A DNA stretch of 64,000 nucleotides from Paracentrotus lividus (GCA_940671915.1 CALNVZ010003434.1:22584269-22648268), one strand, 5' to 3'; positions 26,801 through 59,330 are shown, numbered from the stretch's first letter. Made by a program: numbers and translations. Notes: generated from the sequence alone by a model not told the origin.

Positions 26801-27412
26801 GGACAATTTTGAAGTTATCAAATGCGCTTGTTATTTTGACTAACGAACGAACGAAAGCCGCACGTTATTTGTTTTATAAAATGAGATATTTGGATCCTTG
26901 TCGTTTGATAAATAAATGAATGTCCGAATAATCCGAATAAGATTGCAAGTCACCCGTAAAACAACTCGACGTAGACCTGGATCGAGCTACGTGCTGCTCA
27001 ATTTAGTATTAGCGTCACATTGAAGCACACGCGTGCACTTATATACATGTAGACTTTACTAATTGAACGATTTTTAGGAAAATAAAAATAAACGGTTGAC
27101 GTAACAGTAGAAATGATGCATGTCATGTGATCCGTTCTCAACCAATCATTTGATTAGCATTCATGTATCCATTTTATAATAACTTCCTAATGTTCCTAAT
27201 TTTCCTAGTGTCCCTGTAAGCCAATTGATCACTCCCTGAAAAATACATAATTATGCCTTGATTCAAAATATAATCGAAATCGAAGACTTTTATGTTTCAT
27301 CATTTTCATTTTTTCGATAGGTGGATCAGCTTCTTCTTTGCAAGGCTTTGCTTTATCTCTCATCATCATGGCAGTCATCGTCTTTATCGATCTCGTTGTC
27401 ATCGATGTATAG
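8617..27412 (+). CDS. Multi-SRCR cell-surface protein, seven SRCR domains plus hydrophobic C-terminus (5' end not identified)
   Basis: Exons, chained by phase: 8617-8946, 10424-10732, 14997-15347, 20128-20433, 21187-21519, 21854-22165, 25418-25554 with 26259-26466, and 27321-27412. Each SRCR unit starts and ends in phase 1, so domains can be added or skipped in frame, as is usual for SRCR proteins. Only the seventh is split, by a phase-0 intron. Most units show the six-cysteine (group A) pattern of WGTVC...VVC.QLG...C.G.E..L.DC...C.H..DVGV.C. The last exon codes about 30 residues: a small-residue GGSASS stretch, a hydrophobic helix, then a stop. This suggests a GPI signal or a tail anchor with no cytoplasmic domain. 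SRCR proteins are typically secreted or surface binding proteins in immunity and adhesion; ligand and role here are unknown. A signal-peptide exon must lie upstream and was not recognised. Whether exons 1-2 and 3-8 form one transcript is inferred from phase and order only. Confidence 0.75.
9412..9447. repeat. (GA)n microsatellite
   Basis: About 17 GA units run into GCGAGAAAAAAAAG. The broken copy appears at about 2068-2105. Confidence 0.9.
9540..10168. mobile_element. Foldback element with inverted CACGAGGCC arrays at both ends
   Basis: The left end (9553-9715) holds about ten degenerate direct repeats of a CCACGAGGCCGAGGG-like word. The right end (10055-10155) holds the same word in reverse complement (CCTCGTGGACC..., GGCCTCGTGG). 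The outer edges pair as TTTGTACGGGGTCTTCC against a reverse-complemented CCCTCCCCCTTTGTAC. The ~330 bp between them is AT-rich and noncoding. The element lies in the intron between SRCR exons 1 and 2 and is duplicated at about 2230-2870 in the first copy. No transposase is visible, so it would be non-autonomous. Confidence 0.6.
10424..10732 (+). CDS. SRCR domain 2 exon
   Basis: The acceptor ATCAACAG and the consensus donor GTGAGT at 10733 frame 103 residues in phase 1-1. Visible hallmarks are RLEFLNDTLRWGTVCDEGW, ACDQLGF, LKCNGHEERLDEC and CTHAQDVGIQC, six cysteines in all (group A). This is the clean version of the broken copy at 3118-3440. Confidence 0.85.
11253..12243. mobile_element. TIR element (GTGTGACGG ends) plus a solo end
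   Basis: An inverted pair CCCCCGTCACACTGAG (11555) and CTCAGTGTGACGGCCCCC (to 12243) bounds about 690 bp rich in ACGTACTACGAACG-type words. Immediately left, 11253-11490 is a direct repeat of the right-hand end (12020-12243). It includes the conserved AAAGACGGAATTGACGTAACGAG and CCAAAGCCCGTTCAGC words. The whole reads as a complete non-autonomous DNA transposon beside a solo end or a deleted second copy. The broken-copy version lies at about 3960-5300. Confidence 0.6.
12611..12663. repeat. (ATT)n microsatellite
   Basis: Trinucleotide run of about 17 units with one interruption. It creates a poly-leucine pseudo-ORF that is not a gene. Confidence 0.9.
13250..13560 (-). mobile_element. tRNA-headed SINE-like repeat
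   Basis: Read on the minus strand from 13556, there is an A-box-like TGGCTCAGTGGATAGAG, an anticodon-loop-like CTCATAA (Met-type CAT) and a B-box-like GGTTCGATCCTC. The acceptor and anticodon stems do not pair, so it is not a working tRNA gene. The downstream body includes the GC-rich GGGCCCACGAG segment and an AT-rich 3' region. This layout is that of a tRNA-derived SINE. It lies in the intron between SRCR exons 2 and 3; the exact 3' end is uncertain. Confidence 0.55.
13940..14560. repeat. Diverged relative of the foldback arm at 29.1-34.9 kb
   Basis: Words such as GAATTTTAGTCCACAAACG, CACTGAAGCGTGAATTTTT and AATGCCATAGCATCATTTGG appear here in the same order as in the right arm of the foldback (34180-34290: GAATTTTAGTCCGTACG, CACTGAAGCATGAATTTTT, AATGCCATAGGATCATTGA). 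The similarity is diverged but collinear over at least 150 bp. It is single-armed here. Confidence 0.5.
14997..15347 (+). CDS. SRCR domain 3 exon (divergent)
   Basis: Acceptor CCCCACAG, donor GTAAAT at 15348, phase 1-1, 117 residues. The core is YYGRARGTFCPDNW, LFCKLM, INCIGDEEQISDC and a final VQC: six cysteines but a longer middle loop and little similarity outside the cysteines. This is the first exon downstream of the duplicated segment. Confidence 0.75.
15494..18512. mobile_element. 3.0 kb TIR element with CG-rich subterminal zones
   Basis: The ends pair as ATGCGGCGGTCACAACTCG (15494) and CGAGTTGTGACCGCCGCAT (to 18512). The terminal ~300-400 bp at each side are unusually rich in CGTGCA/TGCACG-type words in an otherwise AT-rich region. 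The right end also contains an inner palindrome, GTACCATCGACGTGC paired with GCACGTCGATGGTAC. The ~2.3 kb middle is AT-rich without a convincing ORF, so the element is non-autonomous. It lies in the intron between SRCR exons 3 and 4. A target duplication is not clear. Confidence 0.55.
16722..16795 (-). other. tRNA-like fragment (Val-AAC-like), degenerate
   Basis: On the minus strand GTTCGGTAGAGTACC (A-box-like), loop CTAACAA and GATTCGAATCC (B-box-like) are correctly spaced for a tRNA. Two anticodon-stem pairs and the acceptor stem fail. It is probably part of a SINE or a tRNA pseudogene inside the TIR element. Confidence 0.4.
18654..18847. mobile_element. ~190 bp palindromic MITE, copy A
   Basis: The ends read AAGGTAT..ACCAAAAGATAAAGCCGC and GCGGCTTTTTTTTTGGTAAGGCACCT and form one long hairpin with an AT-rich loop containing CCATTGACTTAATTGG. 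The same element occurs at 62872-63061 in the opposite orientation with better-preserved ends (GGTACCTTACCAAAAG). Confidence 0.75.
18848..20127 (+). other. Intron sequence before SRCR exon 4
   Basis: AT-rich noncoding DNA. The only structure seen is a short inverted pair, CCTGTAACACCCTGTATAG with CACACCCTATACAGG, at about 19707-19746. No supported gene. Confidence 0.6.
20128..20433 (+). CDS. SRCR domain 4 exon
   Basis: Acceptor AAACTACAG, donor GTAAGC at 20434, phase 1-1, 102 residues. The frame is open from the acceptor and contains SICNRTW, VVCRELGFERG, IHCNGSEESFDDC, ECDHSHDVGVEC. The six-cysteine pattern is intact. Confidence 0.85.
21187..21519 (+). CDS. SRCR domain 5 exon
   Basis: Acceptor CGCCTTCAG, donor GTAAAC at 21520, phase 1-1, 111 residues. 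It starts with an NDDTLIRLLSGGG-type segment and contains WAFMCDATW, VACRMMGYENG, IQCNGDEGRIEDC, TTCAPEN and VSC. A potential upstream Met at 21108 reads into a hydrophobic run that resembles a signal peptide, but that run lies in the intron upstream of a good acceptor. Confidence 0.8.
21854..22165 (+). CDS. SRCR domain 6 exon (degenerate cysteines)
   Basis: Acceptor TTTAAAG, donor GTATGT at 22166, phase 1-1, 104 residues. It sits only 334 bp after exon 5. The fold is suggested by MRLVGSDEPEQGRLEYYTGD at the start, FCKTMGYE in the middle and LGLVC at the end. The cysteine expected after the first strand is absent: the segment reads EWVSVWVNRTW where relatives have WGTVC. Only four cysteines remain. 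Confidence 0.7.
22384..23290. mobile_element. Foldback element with long inverted arms (outer of a nested pair)
   Basis: AAAGTAAACCCAACTTT at 22386 pairs with AAAGTTGGGTTTACTTT near 23268. Inside, words such as CTGAGCACTT and TGTACCAAGTTT of the left arm recur inverted on the right (AAGTGCTCAG, AAACTTGGTACA). The arms are ~230 bp and diverged. A second MITE is inserted in the middle. It lies in the intron between SRCR exons 6 and 7. Confidence 0.65.
22621..23070. mobile_element. Nested TIR element, TAAGGTG(ACGT)CACACTGTCC ends
   Basis: The left end TAAGGTGACGTCACACTGTCC mirrors the right end GGGACAGTGTGACGCCACCTTTA. The adjoining AAAGATGGACACACGAAATG and CATTCGTGTGTCCTTCTTT also pair. A third related word (ACAATGTCCAGAAGTTGAGC) occurs in direct orientation at about 22807, so the element has internal duplication. 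About 450 bp, no ORF. Confidence 0.7.
23838..23894. repeat. (AT)n microsatellite
   Basis: About 26 AT units immediately left of the TIR element that starts at 23914. Confidence 0.9.
23914..25365. mobile_element. 1.45 kb TIR element with internal GGTAAT repeats
   Basis: TAGGGTACATGCAGGTAAT at the left mirrors ATTACCTGTATGTACCCTA at the right. Extra copies of CCCATATTACCTG or its complement lie at about 24108-24140, 24478-24493 and 25324-25350, so the terminal word is iterated internally. A separate MITE (24752-25216) is inserted inside. No transposase ORF is seen. Confidence 0.7.
24752..25216. mobile_element. Harbinger-like MITE with TTA target duplication
   Basis: The ends GGCTGGGTTCACATAGA and TCTATGTGAACCCAGCC are near-perfect inverted repeats flanked on both sides by TTA (24749-24751 and 25217-25219). 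A 3-bp TTA/TAA duplication is the signature of PIF/Harbinger transposons. Length is about 465 bp, with internal TATACG-rich palindromic words. It is nested inside the TIR element 23914-25365. Confidence 0.75.
25418..25554 (+). CDS. SRCR domain 7, first half exon
   Basis: Acceptor TTTTCCGAAG, donor GTATGC at 25555. It enters in phase 1 and leaves in phase 0, coding HPIRLVDLETGEI..., VEIYNNGEWGNIC and YWYSAE. Joining to 26259 restores a continuous AE-KVCSELGY motif, which supports the splice. Confidence 0.8.
26259..26466 (+). CDS. SRCR domain 7, second half exon
   Basis: The acceptor AATACTTGTAG is followed by a phase-0 start; the phase-1 donor GTTAGA starts at 26467. It codes KVCSELGYEDTS, DDDCTKLYGC and LGVKC, giving six cysteines together with the first half. 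The donor is moderately weak. Confidence 0.8.
26727..26843. repeat. Perfect-looking hairpin, ~50 bp arms
   Basis: TTAGTCAAAATAACAAGCGC pairs with GCGCTTGTTATTTTGACTAA. The inner arms (GATAACTTT, GAAGCCAC) also pair, leaving a loop around CGATCGCGCAGCG. This small palindromic MITE lies between SRCR exon 7b and the terminal exon. Confidence 0.75.
27321..27412 (+). CDS. Terminal exon: small-residue linker, hydrophobic tail and stop
   Basis: Acceptor TTTTTTCGATAG, phase 1 in, TAG stop at 27410-27412. It codes GGSASSLQ, then a hydrophobic stretch FALSLIIMAVIVF, and ends IDLVVIDV. The layout fits a GPI-attachment signal (cleavage around G/S-A-S), although the two aspartates in the tail are unusual; a single membrane anchor without a cytoplasmic tail is the alternative. 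Confidence 0.7.
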
Positions 27413-28345
27413 AGTTTTAGCCCTAAATCTTGTTCACACCTTTTATAAAGTCTTTGTAATGAAATCGTATTGGTCGAACCAAATACAAATGACCTGAGAA
27501 AAGAGCGTGGCTATGATTGCTTCCCTTAAATCTATTTAGGCTTAAACATGATCTTGGAGTATACAAAGAAAATAAATTGCGGGGTTTATTTTCTCCTAAT
27601 AGTGAACGTGCATGACGTACATGACTTAGATACTCCAAAAATTGCCGACTTCGCTGCATTTTCGCAGTGAAAAACGGGATCGTATTTGAATTTGTGGGGC
27701 ATATGCAAAGCGTTTTCCTTTAGCTTTAAACCTCATAATATGCTTATATGTAATGCCTGCAATACTGTCTACAACCATTGCTGTTTAGGAGATATCATCT
27801 CTAAATGAAAACCTGCCATTCGTGGTAATATCCTATTTGGCTGTTCTCGTACCTCGGAGGTATGACAAAACTGTCATCCTCACAATTATTCAAAGATGCA
27901 AATAATTTGTGTGATATAGCGACAAGACTCGATAAAATTGCATCAATTTTATTGATCTCTATTATTTTATGTGTAATGATTCAGGAGCAATTACCCATCT
28001 TCTATACTCACAATGGCTTTGCGTATTATTTCACGATGTAAACTGAATTATTGTAATAACTTTGCTTCCTTTACCATGTTGTATATTGCAATGGCCTCTT
28101 TATGCATTGTGATACTACCTTGTATCCAGTACGTGCCCCTAAAACAAGTATTACAATTGAGTTGATTTATAAAATATAAAAATAGGAAAAATTGAATTCA
28201 CCCTAAGTATTAAGTTGCTGTACAGTTCGTTTAATAAGACAGTGTTGAAGTTACATACATGATAAGATCGTTTTGTGAATGATTAGTGAAGAATTTTAAG
28301 CATCGTGATTAGTAATAATCAAGTGAATAATCTTGAAAAACATAC
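27413..28345. other. Gap between converging SRCR and SLC18-type genes
   Basis: It holds the 3' UTR of the SRCR gene at its left end. I looked here on the minus strand for the next SLC18 exon (an LEP.LPIWM-like segment is expected) and saw none. No other gene or repeat was recognised. Confidence 0.5.
27571..27576 (+). terminator. Candidate polyadenylation signal of the SRCR gene
   Basis: AATAAA lies 159 bases after the stop codon, within normal 3' UTR distance. No transcript evidence is available. Confidence 0.4.
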
Positions 28346-52111
<23,766 letters not shown>

Positions 52112-52159
52112 CTTAAACCGAATTGAATATCTTTAAACTGGAAAATAATGGAGGATCTG

Positions 52160-54122
52160 AAAATAATTAGAAAAAGCAGCGTCATTATATTGATGGAGAG
52201 CAAATTATACTTTTTTTTTTAATTGAAAGGTAAATTTGCTTTAACATGGTTATATGTAACATCGTTTACCAAATTGCTTTCAGAATTTATCTTTTCTTAG
52301 AAAGAAAACCAATTATTAATACGTAACAATGTTCACGTTTGACATTATTATTGCCTCATTCAATTTCTTTTATGTATACATTTTATATGCACTTGTGAAA
52401 AAGCAGTTGGTAACTGTTAAATGACGATGGATTTTTTTTGTTGTTGTTGAATAATGTGATATATGCCACAATATTTCAATGCTCATTCTTTATACTGCTA
52501 AAATTGATTTTTTTTATTTTTTTTTTTTTATTGATTGATACAAAGGCGACAATTTAGATATCACGCATTAGAATGTGTCATCATCCTTTAGAATGACACT
52601 GAATAAACGCTCTAAAAATGAGAGTTCAACTTGGCCTCTTTCCTGGTCAATTATCACAATACATCCGATAGGGCCCAATTGACTCTTGATAGTGTTTGAC
52701 CCGATTGCCCAGTAAATAAATGTGTCTATTTGCTCATTTTTCAGATTGTATTTCTTATTATAAAGATCTAATCGGGAAAAAAAACTTAGAAAAGGAACAC
52801 CAATGAACGCCGAACAGAAAAAAGATAATCACCTTCAAAATACGTTATATTATCAATATGTCATTAACATGAACAATGGTAAAATATTCATTCTATCTAT
52901 TCTTACCTCGATTTACCCCGGTAAGGTGACCGAAAGAAATGTTCCTTTAAATCTAGAATTTATCACGAAGCGCAGAATGAGTGGTGGGAAGCACATCATT
53001 ATCCGAAAAAGAAAGACGCACAGATATCTCAATGATTCCAAAGCAAAGAAAAACAAGCATCAAGCTTTGGATTTACATGTTATGATGTCAGACGTATAAT
53101 CACTGTAAGCATGGTAAGTAATATCTGGATTCCTGTTTTTCTTTACGCCGATCGCGATTAGTAAATAAATTTCATTTGGAACGTCTCCGACGAGAGCGTG
53201 CAGAAAGTTTAGCCGTTTCAAGACAGAATGGTAAACAAGGAATGTTCGCAAGTGTATGGTTCAAGTTATCCTACCAGCTGTAATCCACCAGCGCACCGCT
53301 CGTTGAAGCTCGTTCAGGTTTCTTCACATAAAAGATCTACCACTGGTTATCTCTCTGTCTTCATCACTTCTCTTTTTCGACATTTTTCTACTTATTGCCG
53401 CTTTATCTCATATATGACTTTTCATCGTTTTGTTACTGTCTGTCGTACAATGTAACACAATTCCTGTAGTTTTTGTTTTCATGGCAAATTTACAAAAATT
53501 TATGGTTGGAAGTATAGCTTACTTTGAAACAAAATTATATGCATAGTAAATCATTTTGCAGCAGAGTTGCTGGTCATTAACTTTAGAGAATTACAGGAAA
53601 AACAAAACAAAACAAAAATAACTTTTTTCTCATGACACTGATAAACAAAATTATTTTGTGAAGAATTTAATCCAAACGTTCGGAATGTACAAATATTCAT
53701 ATGGTTATAGTAAACGAGATTACAGTATTGAGTTTTGTTGAATTAGCTAACATGTGTATTTTTTTTACGATAAGTACTTAAGTAAATATGACCCCCCCTA
53801 TATTTATGGCATTTGCTCGATTTTGATTTAAACGCGTTTTCCTAATCTCATTTTGCATTTACCATGAAAATGAGAATTATTTGTCTAAATCTCCCCAGTA
53901 AATTTCCATATTTAGACAATCCCTCTTCAACGGTGAATATAGTCGTTGAAATGTCTTTCATATTTGCATGAGTTTAAAAAGTTTTTTTTTTAATTCCGAC
54001 GTTTTGTTCTTCATGTAGAAACGTCCAAAACACCATTAGAAATTTGAGCGCCTTAGCTTGTGTCAGGGGCATGTGTACTTATTATAGGAGCAAATAGACC
54101 TTCGAACCATTCAAACAAATTA
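52160..54122. other. Intergenic or 5' flank of the SLC18A gene
   Basis: Acceptor-like TTATTTTCAG and TTTTCCAG on the minus strand at about 52143-52160 suggest that a 5' UTR exon of the SLC18A gene lies in or beyond this stretch. No promoter could be fixed. A Lys-rich 98-codon open frame at 52803-53099 has no recognisable domain. Confidence 0.4.
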
Positions 54123-55896
54123 TACAGGGCGTCCCGAAAAGAACTATACACTTTTGAAATGGCTGCCAAATGAAAAATATTTGATTTTAGGTAACGAAAT
54201 TTACATGTATGGAAAGCTCATTATCCCAATTTCATATGACACCAAAAAGTCCGAAAATAGTCATGCATGGATGAGCAGCGTTCACTTTGTAAAGGTATGG
54301 AAATTAGGGTGCGCAGAATTGCCCTAACCAATTTGATGAGGAAATCATTTGGAGCTTATGGAATTGAGGATGATATGCAGAATTACTGAATCAATTATGA
54401 TGAGTTGGGGTTTGCTAGAGAAATTTGTAGAATTGGGATTATGATTCATGCATGAGTGAACAGGAATATTGTATTTCCTATTCATAAGCATTGTAGCCTT
54501 CCAAGTTGTCTTCAGTGGTGTGTTAGTGGTAGTCAGGATGGGGTGCAGAACAAATGAGAATGCAGGGTAATTTTTGATCCCTTTTATGATCGTTTTCACG
54601 ATCTTTTGGCATTGTCTGAATGTCCAAGGATGGGGTGCAGAACAAGTGAGATTGCACGGGTAAGATTTTTTATCCCTTTTTGATGATCGTTTTCATGATC
54701 TTTTGGATTTGCTGAATGTCCAACATCAGTGACGCATTTTTTTCTTCAAACGAACAGGTTGTGCCATCAAAAGAGGAGGAGGACACATTGCAGCATTGAA
54801 CGTACAGACTTTTATTTTAATTTTGCATTATCAGATTTTTTTTTCCCCCTCCTTTTTGTTTTGTTACAGGATGGATGAAACAAGTGTAAAATGAGAAAAG
54901 AACAAAATTCAACTGAAAATAAAGACTGACATGTTTAATTTTCACAAATTTACACTTTCACAAATATACACTGTACCATATCCTTTCAAAAAGTCCAAAT
55001 TGCTAAAATGACTGGATAGTTGGCTGGTTGATCAATGAGTTGATTGATTATTGGATAACAGTAAGACATGGTGTGATTGAAATAACTATGAAGATGATGT
55101 AAATGCTTGATTGATTAGTTGAAACATTTGGAGACTGGTACACTGTTGATTAAATGATGTCTAGCTGGGTGTTGATTGTCTAATTTATGTAACTGATTGA
55201 TTGATAGATATAGATCGGGCATCACCATCCCAATTTGGGTAATGTGAGTAGACCGGGATGCAGGAAGGTTGTCGGAATATTTGGAGTAGAAACCAATGAA
55301 ATATGAATGTTCAAAAACACACCCATGCAAAAGAGAGAAAGATAGAGAGAGAGGGAGGGAGACAGGGAGAGAAAGAAAGAAGAGAGAGGGAGAGAGGGAT
55401 GAAGACAAAGAGTGAGAAAGAGAGAGAGAGAAAGAGGAGGAGAGAAAAGAAGAGAGAGAGAGAGCGAGAGAGAGGTGAAACACACCACGAAGGACCTCAC
55501 TAAATTACCTGGAAAGTGACAATGCAACAATAGAAAATACATATTCCTGTTCACTCATGCATGAAATTGTAATCCCCAATTCCACAAATTTTAGTTAGCA
55601 AACCCCAACTCATCATAATTGATCAGTAATTCTGCATATCATCCTCAATTCCATAAGCTTCAAATGACTTTTCTCATACAACTTGGTAGGGCAATTCCTG
55701 CGCACCCTAATTTCCATACCCTTTACAAAAGTGAACGCTGCTCATTCATGCATGACTTATTTTCAGACTTTTTGGTGTCATATGAAAATTGGGATAATGA
55801 GCTTTCCATACATATAAATTTCATTACCCTAAAAAGAAATATTTTTCATTTGGCAGCCATTTCAAAAGTGTATAGTTCTTTTCGGGACGCCCTGTA
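54123..55896. mobile_element. 1.8 kb element with ~360 bp inverted arms, TA-flanked
   Basis: TACAGGGCGTCCCGAAAAGA at the left mirrors TCTTTTCGGGACGCCCTGTA at the right, flanked by TA on both sides (Tc1/mariner-type target). The arms pair over ~350-370 bp, to about 54475 and from about 55535. The inner part has a ~100 bp direct repeat (GGATGGGGTGCAGAACAA at 54537 and 54630) and a purine-rich GA stretch at 55330-55475. No transposase frame is visible. Confidence 0.75.
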
Positions 55897-56315
55897 TATT
55901 TCTGCGAACACGGTTAAATAAGTGGCGTAATGATATACGAAAGCATAAATATGAATTCTTCAGTATAATGTCTGATTTAGAACAGAAAGAAAGGGACAGA
56001 TGATATTTGATAGATATTCCTTTTGGGTGATATTGCGTACATATTATATATCTATACATATAATCACTTGCTTTAAGTATTGCAACATAGCTAAAATACG
56101 GGGACTTGAAAAAAAAAAAATTTATAGGCCTTTTTATATATAATTTTATTCATTACCAGTGTGCTATCGACCATTTATGTATATTTTTAACGCGACGAAT
56201 AGCCACTTTGTATTAACAAAGGACCCTGTAACAAGCGAATTCTGGTTAACGCCACCTGCGTCTTCTCCCGTTTACACGTTACTATTTTCTCCTTGGGGCT
56301 AATTGTTACAACCGG

Positions 56316-56510
56316 TAATGTCGCAGCGCCCCATAACGTCACACCAACGCATAATGTCGCAAAGATTGACGTTGAGTTGACCATCAAACGCATAATGTCA
56401 CAGGAAACGCATTATGTCACAGGCAACGCACAATGTCGCAACTTTTCTCATGCATAACGCGACCTGTAGTGATGCATAATGTTGCCAACGTATAACGTCG
56501 CAATAGTATT
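56316..56510. repeat. Degenerate short repeats of ACGCATAATGTCGCA
   Basis: About eight to ten units of a ~15-25 bp phrase (CATAACGTCACACCAACG, CGCATAATGTCGCAA, CGCATTATGTCACAGG, CGCACAATGTCGCAA, CGTATAACGTCGCAA). The phrase is imperfect and irregularly spaced. CpG content is higher than the surroundings. Confidence 0.7.
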
Positions 56511-57008
56511 TTGTTTAAGGAATCTGAAGTTCGGACAAGCTTATAATATAGTATATGTTGTTGAGCCTGTTAATATTATTTCCCTAATGAGCAATTATAC
56601 GTATTGAGGTAGCTAGAATATACAACCTTTGAAATACTCGATATGGGTTTTATTAATTGTTACAGGTTGAGGCGAATGGCTGATTACTGTCGTGTTTTAC
56701 CCTACCAAGGCCATAAGTATACGACATTTCCTATGCTTGGATCATTATCCATCAAAATTGGTGAATTTACCTAAAATTTATTCACAAACATTTGATACAA
56801 ATTTCGTACGGGTATAACATTCCGTGTTGCCAAGGCAACCACAAATTAGTAACCATGTTACTTCACGTTTTGGTAAGTTTCGATATCCATAGTTATAAAA
56901 ATATTAGTGTTGTCAATGGGTTATTCAAATTGAACTAAAATAACATTTCAAACTGAATACCACTCTTCCTAATCGAATGAAATTTAAATTGCATTGGTAA
57001 TAAATCCA

Positions 57009-57374
57009 CAAAATTAAACTTTTGAACCAAATGCAAATTGAAAAAAAATATATATATATTCACCTCCAAATTTTCGACTGAACACTTTAGTCTTCTTCAG
57101 GGAAATGACCCGTCTGATCACCACCGCCGGAAGTGACGTAGCGGCGAAGAATCCGGTCATAAACTCTGGGAAGTTTGTATCGGCCCCCGTCACGATTCAG
57201 CGATGGTTGGTGCGCCCTAATGTAGATGGCTTCCTTCACTCCTCTCTCAAACCATCTGTTTCGAGAGAGGAGTGAAGGAAGACATCTGCATAAGTGTTCA
57301 GTCGAAAATTTGGAGGTGAATATATTTTGCTTTTTTTTTTTTCAATTTGCATTTGGATCAAAAGTTTAATTTTA
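57009..57374. mobile_element. Foldback element, ~75 bp arms
   Basis: CAAAATTAAACTTTTGAACC, then CAAATTG, and ATTCACCTCCAAATTTTCGA at the left mirror TCGAAAATTTGGAGGTGAAT, then CAATTTGCATTTGGATC and AAAAGTTTAATTTT, at the right. The loop has its own palindrome: CTTCACTCCTCTCTC against GAGAGAGGAGTGAAG. It directly abuts the next element. Confidence 0.75.
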
Positions 57375-57378
57375 TGGA

Positions 57379-57694
57379 TACCCTGCTGGAAAGAACACAC
57401 TCATTCACAATGTGAAACACAGTGTGATCACACTGTGTTTCACAATGTGAAGTCTGCTCCACAATGTTAAATTGGGGCGTTTTCACATTGTGAAATCAAT
57501 TTCACACTGTGAGCTGGTATATTCACACTGTGAAATCAATTTTCACATTGTGAACAATGTGCAGTTTTCCACATTGTGGTGCTCCACAATGTTAAATTGG
57601 GGCATTTTCACATTGTGAAATCAATTTCACAGTGTGAACTATGTTTTCACACTGTGTTCACAATGAGAATGAGTGTGTTCTTTCCAGCAGGGTA
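57379..57694. mobile_element. 316 bp MITE built of TTTCACA(A/C)TGTGAAA palindromes
   Basis: The ends TACCCTGCTGGAAAGAACAC and GTGTTCTTTCCAGCAGGGTA are perfect inverted repeats. The interior contains about a dozen copies of TTCACAATGTGAA, TTCACACTGTGAA and partial forms, plus two direct copies of CTCCACAATGTTAAATTGGGG. It therefore has palindromes within a palindrome. TA at both edges may be the target. Confidence 0.8.
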
Positions 57695-58053
57695 CCACTC
57701 TTCCTCTTTTGATTTTGTTATTTTCCATTTGAAAAAAATGGCGCAAAAGCAAGAAATATAGTAGAAAAAATTTAAATATAAATTTCTTTCATATTTCTAA
57801 TGTTAAAAATAAGTTTATCCCCTGAAATTCACAGAATATGATCATTATTTATTGTAAAGTCATTGTTTCATAACTAAACAATAAAAATTAATACAAAACA
57901 ATTGTGAGAAGAAATACAATACAATGCAAACATTGCCATTTCTCATTTTTTTTAATTTTCCATTCGAGATATTGCAAGATTTCCAACATGGCACCAATAA
58001 ATCAATATTTAATTTCATTGCCAACAAACACGCAATCCAAGTTCTGTAATTTA

Positions 58054-58055
<2 letters not shown>

Positions 58056-58111
<56 letters not shown>
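58056..58111. repeat. (AT)n microsatellite
   Basis: About 27 AT units. Confidence 0.95.
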
Positions 58112-58113
<2 letters not shown>

Positions 58114-59326
58114 GACAATAATTAATTAAAACATACATGTAAATGAAATCCAGCTATCATTTTTTACCGTTTCATAACAAATTAATTTCACCTCAATATA
58201 AATATGTATGAAACATTTTCAAAGTTATGTGATTATAATCGTTGGAGGGCGACAGGCTGCGTTTCGGTGGTTACAAACCAAATATAGGAACCCGAGGGAC
58301 ACAGGTTACGTGACCAGGGACCTCTAGCATTAAAGGAATGCAAGGGGGCCAAGCTGGGGGACGGTGCTCCAACCAGTAGGCCCAGTTTCCTGGGCTATTG
58401 GTTCCATATCAATTCAAGTTGTAAACTTAAGGGATAGAGGGCGCTACCATTCTACTCAAAGTGAACGCGGCCATTGACTTTTTTGGGGGGTCTTTTGCAC
58501 GGTTTTTCACTTTATTTTCTTTATTATGGCGAGCAACTACCTTTTCAAAAAAATTTTCGCTCTGATGAAGTACGCTAAGAGTCTGAATTTTCCAAAAATG
58601 GGAATAACGTTTTGCAAAGGAAAGAAAAAGTCCTGTCACTTTTGTCAAATCGAAAGCCTAGTCAGATCAAATTCCTGTACAATATGGTATATTTTGCTCT
58701 CAAAATAGCTCATGCGCTGCATAGTTTTAATCCTCGATAACGCATTATTCTATTATAGCTTATTGTTCGCATGGCAATTAAAAGCTTGAATTCTCAGCTT
58801 TCCGGAGATGGTACATTTTGATTGATTTAAAAAAAATTCTGTCACTTTGAACATAATCATCAGACTCTTTTCTCGACTGGTCAATATTTACGCTAATCAC
58901 ATGCATATCGCATAGAAATCGATGTGAACGGCGTCTTCGCAAGATGTGACAAGTTCACTATTAATTTCATTGTTTTGAGCATCAATCTTTGTGAATTACA
59001 TATTCTGATTGCAACTTCAACACAATCATGTTATAAGCTTGCCCGAATGTGTATTTCCTTCATCCGGTCTGGAGAATCTATTAAAGACCATGATAAAAGT
59101 TCATCAATTTCTTTCATCTCCACGAGTAATTTGCTCAAACGAACGAACAATACCATTCCATTGCAGGGAAGTCTTCTATGAGTTTGTGTGAGCTAATTTA
59201 GTATTGCAACTAGCTGTATAAATGTCTGCGCCGCTCAGCTGTATTTCCAACGGCACTTTATTGCGTCTCCCCTTCTCAATAATGGACGCGCCTAGTTTAG
59301 TTACGATTGCCGCACACATATATATG
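58112..59326. other. Intergenic, nothing recognised
   Basis: A GC-richer patch at 58230-58400 (GAGGGCGACAGGCTGCG...GGCCAAGCTGGGGGACGG) stands out from AT-rich surroundings. It has no open frame or RNA fold that I could support. Confidence 0.4.
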
Positions 59327-59330
59327 TTAA

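Noticed and set aside
52803..53099. 98-codon Lys-rich frame
   Set aside because: No family resemblance, no supporting splice or promoter signals; single chance ORF in AT-rich DNA.
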